Assembly (NCBI GenBank): GCA_026119855.1
Contig: JAOWBW010000087.1
Location: 620,001 to 684,000 of the forward strand
Length of the DNA stretch: 64,000 nucleotides
Origin: Campanula takesimana
Lineage: Eukaryota; Streptophyta; Magnoliopsida; Asterales; Campanulaceae
Direction of reading: 5' to 3'
Shown here in pieces: positions 56,400-64,000 of this stretch. Within the stretch, counting starts at the first letter, position 1. Every line of letters starts with the position of its first letter. Position numbers and translations under genes: made by a program. Below the pieces are notes generated by a model, which was not told the DNA's origin, did no database searches, and worked only from the letters and a program-made list of their open reading frames with translations.

Positions 56400-56690
56400 C
56401 TCATATTTTCAGTTAGTTTGCAGAATTTCGTCAGTTTTCTAATGATTTCCAGTTAGTTTTTTAACGATATCACTTTTCTAATTTATTCCGAAAATACCAG
56501 TCACTTTTTTAACCATTTCCAGTCAGTTTCAAAACATTTTCCAGTTAGTTTTCAGATTTCCAGTCAGTTTTTTGACAGTTTCAGTTAGTTTTTTAACAAA
56601 AATTGTGTTTTGCATCGTTTTCAGTCAGTTTTTTTTTAGCGATTTTCAGTCAGTTTCAAAAAAGTTTCAGTTAGTTTTTTTTAACAAATT
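56400..56690 (+). repeat. CAGTTAGTTTT repeats in hAT leader
   Basis: About 12 irregular copies of TTTCAGTYAGTTT spaced 20-40 bp. Non-coding. Confidence 0.75.
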
Positions 56691-58810
56691 GCCTCATCTC
56701 GAAGGAGCGACAAGGAACATGTTGATTCTTCCTCCCTTAACCCAGAATTTGAGCCACATTTTGACGAAAGTGAGCAAAATGTTGATGTTGCTCAATGTGG
56801 TAGGGCCGGCCGAGGCCGAGCTCGGGGCGTGGGAAGATTTGGTCGGGGGCAACGTCAACAACGAGAATCCAAATCCGACACTTTAACGATCCATTTCCGA
56901 AAAGTACAACTTGACCCCGACGACTTTGTACATTTTCGAGCGGAATGCAACTATTGTACCAAATCTTACCCGTTCGCAAAAGGTAATGGGCATGGAACAT
57001 TGAACTCTCACTTGAGATCAACACATCCCGAAAAACTTGGGATTGATAGTGATCAAGCTCAATTACAATTTGCTCAACCTAACACCCAAGGTACGTCTTC
57101 GGTCTTATTTAAGTTTAATAATGTCGTTTATAGAAAAGAATTGTGCAAATTTTTGTGTGTTAAAGGGCTTGCTTTTAACTTTACGGATGATGATTTTTTT
57201 GAAAGGTTTATTAGACTTTCTTCAAATCCCGCCGCCTCCAAAGTACCACGTACGACTCTCGTACGCGATATTAAAAAGGTGGTTTTGGAATATATATTTT
57301 TTTAATTGGTGTTTTAACAAAATTCGATCAAAGAGTTTCAATTTGTGCCGATGGTTGGAGTGATCATTGGCAAAGAAATAGTTATTTGGGTGTTACATGA
57401 CATTGGATCGATAATTCATGGACTCTACAAAAACGATTAATTGCATATGAAAGTTTTGAACCACCTCATTCCGCGGAAAATATTTGTAGAAAGTTGCACG
57501 CTATTTTGGCAAAGTATGGTCTTTTGCAAAAAATATTTACTATTTCATTCGACAACGCTAGTGCTAATACCGCTGGTATACCGGAGTTGATGTAAATTTG
57601 TCAACCGTCACTTGGGGGTAAGTATTTTCATATTAGATGTTTATGTCATATCATAAATTTATGTGTTAAAGATGGTTTGGATGCGTTAGAGCAATATGTT
57701 AAACCCATTAGAGAGGCTCTTTATTTTATTGCAAAAAAAATAAAAAAATTACAAGAAAATGGATCAAATATTTACGAAGTAAGGGTCTTCCCGAAAAATA
57801 TTTTTCAATGGATGTTCCGACTAGGTGGAATTCTACCTATAAAATGTTAATTGATGGTTTTGAGTATAAAGAGCATCTCATGAAATTTTTTATTACTATG
57901 GGCTATGATATTCCTTTCTTTGCTTATCAATGGAACGCTTGCACTAATTTATGTCAATTATTAAGGATTTTCAATACCGCTACTTTGGCTTTGTCAGGAG
58001 TTTATTATCCAACTTCCGTTTTGGTAGTTGAGCAATGTGTTGCAATAATTCGAAGTTTTAAAAATTTACAAAAGTGCAACATTTTAAACATAAGCATTGC
58101 TTCCATTAGGCAAAAGTGGCTCAAATATTTTGATAATATTCCGTCTCTATTTTTGGTTGCAAAGATGTTGGATCCCCGTGTTAAATTGAAAGATCTAGTG
58201 AGCATAATAACGTTTTATTATGCGAATTTATACCCCAATGGGGACGGATTCTACGAAAACCCGGCGATTATTGTTGAAAATACAAAACATGAAATATGGC
58301 TCAAGTCCTAATGAAGATATTGATATTGCTGCACAAGATGACGAGGATGACGATCCATATAGTTTTATTAATGAAATTTATTCACAAAAAGGTCCTAGAA
58401 CGGCTTCTTCTTCTACTACCTCTAGCATTCCGTACGAGTTGGAAGCATATTTCTCTACTAGACATGAAGTTGTACAAAACACTTCAAATCCAACTACTTT
58501 TGATATTTTGAGGTGGTGGTCACAAAGGCAAGAAACTTATCCCATACTCTCTTTAATTTCAAAAGAAGCCTTAGCTTCTCCCGCTTCAACCGTGGCGGTC
58601 GAATCGGCATTTAGTGTGGGAGGAAATGTTTTGGATGCAAGACGTTCCCAACTAACAGTTGAAAATTTGGAAAATCAACTCTTACTTGGTGATTGGGTTA
58701 GAGCGGAAAAGAGGGAGCAAGATATGCCTTATGAAGAGGATTTAGTAGATCCACAATACCAATACGACTTGAAAGACTCTACGGGAAGTTCGGAAGGGGA
58801 CGGAAATTAG
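56688..58810 (+). pseudogene. hAT transposase (BED finger, hATC), inactivated
   Basis: Reading begins ASSRRSDKEH at 56691, preceded by ATT where a start ATG is expected. Then come a Gly/Arg-rich linker and a BED zinc finger (CNYCTKSYPF, then HLRSTHPEK, 56945-57035). The catalytic region includes TDGW-type ADGWSDHWQRNSYLGVT, SFDNASAN, and a CLCHIINLCVKDGL block; the dimerisation domain hATC reads ASPASTVAVESAFSVGG, then LENQLLLGDW (58570-58700). Defects: TGA at 57398-57400, TAA at 57593-57595, and frameshifts near 57305, 57795 and 58275. Domain order and length (about 700 codons) match plant hAT transposases of the RICESLEEPER type. It can no longer make transposase. Confidence 0.92.
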
Positions 58811-59353
58811 ATAGTTTTTATTTTAATTTTTAGAATAGGTTTATTTTTATTTCATTGTAATAGTTTAGTTGAGGTAAGGTTCCATTTTTTCCTCCCTTAA
58901 TTATAAAAGGGCAAGGATTGGTTGTCCCCCTCTTTGTAATTTTAATTAATAAAATTTAAGGGTACCGTCCCTTTTTTTACTTAAAAAAATTGTGTTATAC
59001 ATTTTAAGTTTTTAACTTTAAAAAAAAAATGTTTAAAAAAAGGGGTAATACCCCTTTTTTTTTATATATATAAAAACTGTTTAAATTTTTTTTTACTTGA
59101 AAAAAAAAACTCTTTAAAAAATGAAGTGTTTTTTTTTTAAAAAAAAACAAAAAACTGTTAATAAAAATGTTTTGAAAAAGAAAAAAAGAAAAGGGGTAAC
59201 CGGTTTAATCGTGTTAACCGGTTAACTGGTAAACCGTGACCGGTATGCACGGTTAGGCGGTTCGGTTCCAGTTAGACCAATAAGGTTTTCCAAACCGCCG
59301 GTTATAACCGGCTAACCGGCGGTTAACCGGCTATGGTCACGTCTACTCCACAT

Positions 59354-59739
59354 CATCTTCTCTCTCTTCTACCTAATAATTCAACTACCATTTCACTTTT
59401 ACACCCTACAATGGTTTGGTTTAATTAAATTCAGCTCCTTTCAAACTCATCATCATATACCCCACTACTTTTATTTTATTTATATTCTTTATTTTTATGA
59501 TTAGTAAAATAATAATTATAATAATAACAATTATTATTATTTATAATTAAAAAAATACTTCAAACTTAATTAATTTTTTGTAATTGCAATTAAATAAATA
59601 CGAGAAATGACGATAATTATTATCAAAACAAAGAAAAGTTACATTAATCTTAGCTCGCGACACAAATACGAGAAAAATCGTTGTATGTAGCATTTTCGGA
59701 AAAGTAGTCGTCAACCAGGCTCTTATTTTGCAAAGCGTT
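59354..59739. other. AT-rich flank, no gene seen
   Basis: Very AT-rich sequence between the hAT element and the solo LTR; no feature recognised. AGCGT at 59735-59739 is the solo LTR duplication. Confidence 0.5.
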
Positions 59740-62288
59740 GTAACGCCCATCCTTAATTTTGTTAAATATTTGACTTATTTGTTAAATACTTGAACTTGCA
59801 TATTATGTGCTAGTTTTACTTGGATTAAATTCTTAAATGCTTTAGAATATTAAGGTGATTAAATGTCTAATTTTGATTTTTGGGTCATTTGTTAAAATTT
59901 GACTTTAGGGGCCTTTTTGTTAAAAGTGAAATTTGAGGGACCTAAGTGAAATTTTTGGAAAGTTGCAAGTATATAAAGTGGGTTTGCTTTACTGAGAAAG
60001 CATTTCTTCCCCAATTTCTTCTCGTTCTCTCTGTTTTAAAGCTAGGGTTAGGTTTTTACCCTATTCTCGACTCCTCGAGTTTAATTATCCCTCTGTTCTT
60101 GATTCTGATCCCGGATAAATATTCGTGGCGTTGAATAGAGCATTCCAGGCCGATCAGAAATTTATTTGGGTAACTTTGATTTTGGACTAGGTAAGTTATT
60201 AGCTCCCCTTTGCTTGTAATAACATTCATATATGTTATTTTTGATACTTGTGCTTATCAATTTCGTGTTTGGGGCAATTTTGTGATACTTGTAATTTTGG
60301 GACAAAGGGAGTATAAACCTACTTGTAAATAATGAAAGAAACTTGAAAGTGATAGTTTGAGTATGTTTGTATACTTCTGGGTTTGTTAAAATGTTAATAG
60401 AAAGTTACTCCTACGCTTGGGACGGAGAATTCTTAAGCCTGGAAAGAAATTGAGTGTTGCTGAAAATCGCACCAGGCGCCCGCCTGGTTATCCTTCTAGC
60501 GCCCGCCCATTTCATCAGAAGTTTTGGTTTCAAAAGTGCTCTAATGAGCGGCCGCCCGGTCCATTGTGGGTGCCCGCCCGGTCCCCTGTTTCAACAAAAG
60601 TGTTTTAAATCTAAATTGAAATGAAAGCTTACCCCTCCTAAAGCATGGAGCCTTAGTATAAGATATCCTAGCAAGTGTATATGTACCTTTTGGGGCATTA
60701 GAACTTGGCCTTGAACATGAGTGCTCATTGAATTAGAATGAGAACTTAGTCTTGAACATGAACACTTATAGAACTCAAATGAGAACTTAAGTATAAGAGT
60801 AGTAACTCTTCTTTATGTCTTGAAAGTGCTATGAACAAGCACTAATGTGTTATACTTGTTTTGAATCCAATGATTGTGCACCTTAGGGGCATTAGAACCA
60901 AGTTTTAGACTTGAACATCCTAAGAATAGGATTAGGATTTTGTAAGAGTAAATGTATAACTCTTATACATGCTTGAATGTCCAAATATTGTAGTTATAAC
61001 TTGAAGTATAAGACTATAAAATCTTGTACATGACTTGAACATCCAAAGAATTGGATTAAGACTTGAATATAATATAATAAAATCTTGTACATGACTTGAC
61101 GCCAATACCTATGTATGGTAATGAACTAGAAAGTGCTATGAACAAGCACTAAATTGTATGAGACATGTTCTTGTTGTGTGTGTGCAAACATTGCATATAG
61201 TTGTTTGATAACAAGGTGACTTCTTGATTACTTGAAGCATGTTCCTTGTTGAGCTAGTCCACTACTTTTGGATTAGTTCTTCTCCCGTAGTTCAAGTAAA
61301 TACCTACTTGTACATTCTTGTGTGAGTCCAGCTGGTTCTCCTTGCTTGTTCGGAAATATATAGGTTCACGCTTATCGCGAGAGCTGGGGCTTAAGTGATA
61401 ATCGGGTCCCTATGTATTTGCGCTTAACCCCTTACTACCGGTCATAGTAAGGGCATAGCTTCCTTGGTTGGAGCAATACGCCTGACTTAAGTGAATGCTA
61501 AACTCTTAAACACCTCGTGAGTCTTGATCTTGGGAATGACACTGGTTACCGGGTCTTCTGATATATACTGAATAAGCAGTTTCTTGATATTGATCGTGAT
61601 TGTCAACAGTAATACAAGCTACGACAACAATGGTATTCTTGGGAGGAATAAGGAAGGAAGCAATATCCTTTGTAACGTGTTAGCTTAGCCTTATGTGCTA
61701 CTTGATGAGTTGGCTTAGCCTCTCATATACTTGTTACTTGATGATACTTGATACATGATTACTTGAGTATCTACTTGAATTGCATGATAACATGTCATGT
61801 AGTTGCATCTAATAGCTTACTGAGATTTATCTCACCCCGTTTCTTTTTTAATTGTTTTCCTTAGATCAAAGGAAGGCTAGTGATAGTGCGCAGTGAGGCT
61901 CGACATAGCAGGGAGCTTACTACGCAGGTGGTCATTCTTTTGGGGATCATGGTCCTTTTACATTTTGGTGAGGACGATGTGTTATGGGTTTTGTAACTCA
62001 GTATTTTTGGGTAGACTTGTTGTCTCTTATTTCTCTAGACATCTTGTAATGCCAGCTTTTGTGCTAGGCATATCTTCCGCTTTGTATGTATCTAAGTTTG
62101 GTTTTAATTTTCTTGTCTAGAACTCGTGTTGTGAGCTAGTATAGCTCTTTACTCTTGAGTATATATATCATGTCAGTTTGTTATAGACAGATGTCAACCT
62201 GTCTCTTGTTAGTTTCTTGATTCTCGTTAGTCACACGCTACCAGGTTCGAGGTCCTATTAGGGGATCCCGGGACCTGGGGGCGTGTCA
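59740..62288 (+). mobile_element. Solo LTR of a second chromovirus, 2549 bp
   Basis: Starts TGTAACGCCCATCC and ends GGGGGCGTGTCA, with a perfect 5-bp duplication AGCGT (59735-59739, 62289-62293). It shares layout and short blocks with the LTR at 39920 (GTCCAGCTGGT, TTACTGAGATTTAT, TTAGGTAAGTTA-type motifs) but is otherwise divergent, so it is a related family. TATA-like TATATAAA near 59970. GC-rich cassettes (AGGCGCCCGCCTGG, GCGGCCGCCCGG) at 60470-60592. No internal region remains. Confidence 0.88.
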
Positions 62289-62293
62289 AGCGT

Positions 62294-62422
62294 GATCTCT
62301 TTTGAAATATTTTCTCTTAGTAGGAGGTGTATCTCTTTTTAACTGGTTGACGATAAACCTCTCCTCAAATTCAGATTACCTTATGTAGGCTTCGATATCA
62401 AAAGGAAATCCGGATGGATCCA
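62294..62422. other. Short non-coding flank
   Basis: Nothing recognised between the solo LTR and the tandem repeat. Confidence 0.4.
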
Positions 62423-62546
62423 TTGATGTAAGAAGAAGGAAAGAAGAGAGTGGTTGATGTAGGAAGAAGGAAAAAAGATAGTGGTTGATGTAGGAAGAAG
62501 GAAAGAAGAGAGTGGTTGATGTATGAAGAAGGGAAGAAGAGAGTGT
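62423..62546. repeat. Tandem repeat, four 31-bp units
   Basis: Units begin at 62423, 62454, 62485 and 62516, each TTGATGTARGAAGAAGGAAA-like, purine-rich and 31 bp long, with one to three differences between units. Confidence 0.95.
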
Positions 62547-62565
62547 TATTTATAAAAAGAGAAAA

Positions 62566-62733
62566 TTTTGGGGGAAACTAGTTTCTTCATAAGTTATAAA
62601 AAGTCATGTTTTTATAGGGGTTAAAGTTTAGGGTTTAGGGTTTAGACCCTTTAGGGCCGGGTTTAAGGCTTAGGGTTTAAAGGGTTAAAAATGGACTTTT
62701 TATAACTTATGGAGGAACTAGTTTCCCCCAAAA
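62566..62733. mobile_element. Foldback MITE with telomere-like core
   Basis: Ends TTTTGGGGGAAACTAGTTTC and its near reverse complement, with arms of about 40 bp down to ATAAAAAGTC. The core contains GTTTAGGGTTTAGGGTTTAG and further AGGGTTTA words. No clear target duplication; class not assigned. Confidence 0.8.
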
Positions 62734-62754
62734 CCAACTCTTATAAAAAAATGA

Positions 62755-63060
62755 ATGGTTGAGGCTGACGGACTTGAATGTAAGAATTAAATCGAGTTAA
62801 TTAAAGGATAAGGACAAAATTCAAGTTGAGTGGTTGAGGTTGACGGACTTGAATGTAAGAATTAAATCGGTTAATAAAAGATGTTGAATTCTTTTAAATA
62901 AAAGTTAATAAAGGATAATTGAGAAATTTATATTGAGAAAATGACTTGAAGTTTGAGTGTTGAAATGGTTATTATTGGAATTCATTTCACTAAAAATATG
63001 TTGAAATTTTTTAAATAAGAGTTAATAAAGGATAATTGAGAAAATTATATTGAGAAAAAA
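62755..63060. repeat. Two interleaved direct repeats
   Basis: GACGGACTTGAATGTAAGAA and neighbours occur at about 62766 and 62843. AGTTAATAAAGGATAATTGA with flanks occurs at about 62904 and 63020. Local duplications in AT-rich DNA; no gene. Confidence 0.8.
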
Positions 63061-63396
63061 TAGTTTTTTTTTTCGGTGTCCAAATCAAATGAAACTTGCA
63101 TTTATTTATAGAGGCAAAAAAAATTATGAATTTTGGCAAAAATAAAAATAAAAATTAATTTACTATAAAATAATTGAGCTCAAATAATTGGGATGAGAAA
63201 TAAATCCAGAAATCTCAATGACCAACCATTGCATGACACGTGTCCCAATCAGAAAAAACAAAAAAAAAATCTGCTAACACTGAGACTCACGCGCCTTGTC
63301 GGGCGGTGAGCAGCACGCGCGAAGGTCGGCCCAACCAACGCCTGCCGCGTGTCCAAGGCGTGGGTCTCATTTCTTTCTCTCAACCGGGTTGAATTA
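63061..63396. other. Non-coding stretch with GC-rich patch
   Basis: AT-rich, with a GC-rich patch at 63287-63365 (ACGCGCCTTGTCGGGCGG and similar). No open frame or element ends recognised. Confidence 0.4.
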
Positions 63397-63398
63397 TA

Positions 63399-63674
63399 CT
63401 CCCTCCATTCCTTAATATAAGTCGTTTTAGACTCTCAATTTTGTCCCTTTTTATAAGTCGTTTTAGCTTTTATTTGGTCTTTTAGACCAAAATGCCCATC
63501 TTTAATGTTTCCTTGGTTTGTGTAAGGTAGTTGAAGAGAGAAAGGAGTCTTTATTTGCATTAAATTAATACTAAGAGATAGAAAGGGTAATTTGGGAAGT
63601 TTAAAGAAGAGTTATTGCTTCCTTGGTTTGTGTAACTTTTTGCTAAAACGACTTATATTAAGGAACGGAGGGAG
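63399..63674. mobile_element. Stowaway MITE, 276 bp
   Basis: Ends CTCCCTCCATTCCTTAATAT and CTCCCTCCGTTCCTTAATAT (right end reversed), flanked by TA at 63397-63398 and 63675-63676. Confidence 0.92.
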
Positions 63675-63717
63675 TATCAACCCCACTTTAATTCAACCCT
63701 TTTTCAACTCCCCATTA

Positions 63718-63993
63718 CTCCCTCCGTCCCATTTCAAATTGCAAATACTCCCTCCGTCCCATTTCAAATTGCAAAAGTTGCCAAAAAGGGTGTCTCAACT
63801 AAAATTGCAAAATCAAAAAATGGCAAGTTTTAACCCACTTGCACACTCACATCCACTAACCCACTAACTATTCTCTACCCCACTTTCTTTCTCCCACTCA
63901 ACTATCAACACTCACAACACATCATCTTTTTCACTTTTCCCTTTAATCCCCGTGCCAACCTAGTATTTGCAATTTGAAATGGAACGGACGGAG
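63718..63993. mobile_element. Stowaway MITE with doubled left end
   Basis: The 30-bp left terminus CTCCCTCCGTCCCATTTCAA (through GCAAATA) occurs twice in tandem, at 63718 and 63748. The single right end (TTGAAATGGAACGGACGGAG) stops at 63993 before TA. The plus-strand frame across it is not coding. Confidence 0.88.
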
Positions 63994-64000
63994 TACTAGG

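Larger units (their letters stand above)
55949..59345 (+). mobile_element. hAT transposon with broken transposase gene
   Basis: 3397 bp, termini TAGACATGGCCACTTC and TAGACGTGACCATAGCC (right end reversed), perfect 8-bp duplication CTCCACAT (55941-55948, 59346-59353). Subterminal AACCGG/CCGGTT arrays at 55970-56165 and 59200-59340. Carries a recognisable but disrupted transposase (56688-58810). Its leader (56400-56690) holds about a dozen CAGTTAGTTTT-like repeats. Its ends resemble the non-autonomous element at 49508-50266. Confidence 0.95.

Noticed and set aside
62423..62546. Regularly spaced repeats as a CRISPR-like array
   Set aside because: Units are directly adjacent with no unique spacers, in a plant nuclear context: a minisatellite.
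62627..62665. Interstitial telomere tract
   Set aside because: Only about three TTTAGGG units, inside a MITE core; too short and explained by the element.

Overview
This is nuclear DNA of a flowering plant, probably a eudicot. The evidence is spliced genes with short GT-AG introns, a wall-associated kinase (WAK) cluster, a cinnamyl alcohol dehydrogenase-type (CAD) gene, tRNA-iMet-primed LTR retrotransposons, and many Stowaway (CTCCCTCCGT with TA), Tourist (TAA), hAT (8-bp duplication) and Mutator-like (9-bp duplication) elements. Only two host genes can be read with confidence. Most of the rest is nested mobile DNA, and many insertion boundaries are readable to the base from target-site duplications (TSDs).

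Layout. 1-9.9 kb is a WAK cluster: a decayed plus-strand WAK relic (226-4340) split by a 3.4-kb Mutator-like element that itself carries a hAT, a Stowaway and a Tourist element, then one complete three-exon minus-strand WAK gene (6533-8858). 9.9-20.3 kb holds a second minus-strand WAK relic, an organelle-like (probably mitochondrial) fragment, and a full-length Copia element (11275-19792) with an intact 1,317-codon polyprotein inserted in that fragment. 22.4-28.6 kb is a second Copia element with two LTRs that look identical around a wrecked pol region. 29.0-38.6 kb is the CAD-like gene on the minus strand. It has five exons, a TAG stop replacing a conserved Gln codon at the end of exon 3, and a 7.1-kb first intron made of at least nine transposons. 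38.6-55.9 kb is a tandem duplication of the CAD upstream region. The left copy carries a solo LTR, later hit by a 8.8-kb chromovirus; the right copy keeps both LTRs of the same old element. 55.9-59.3 kb is a hAT transposon with a broken BED-finger transposase. 59.7-62.3 kb is a solo LTR of a second chromovirus, and 62.4-64 kb holds tandem repeats and MITEs.

Themes. (1) hAT elements with three kinds of termini share dense AACCG/CCGGTT subterminal arrays; a seventh uses CCCGT instead. (2) Four LTR families carry GC-rich near-palindromic cassettes in LTR or leader. (3) Broken genes here repeatedly look like C-to-T changes (CAA/CAG to TAA/TAG), as expected from deaminated methylcytosine. I found no clearly new gene system. 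The most informative oddities are the identical-LTR but decayed Copia element, the duplicated CAD promoter with solo versus paired LTRs, the MULE landing beside the CAD splice donor, and a perfect 26-bp hairpin directly behind the WAK stop codon.
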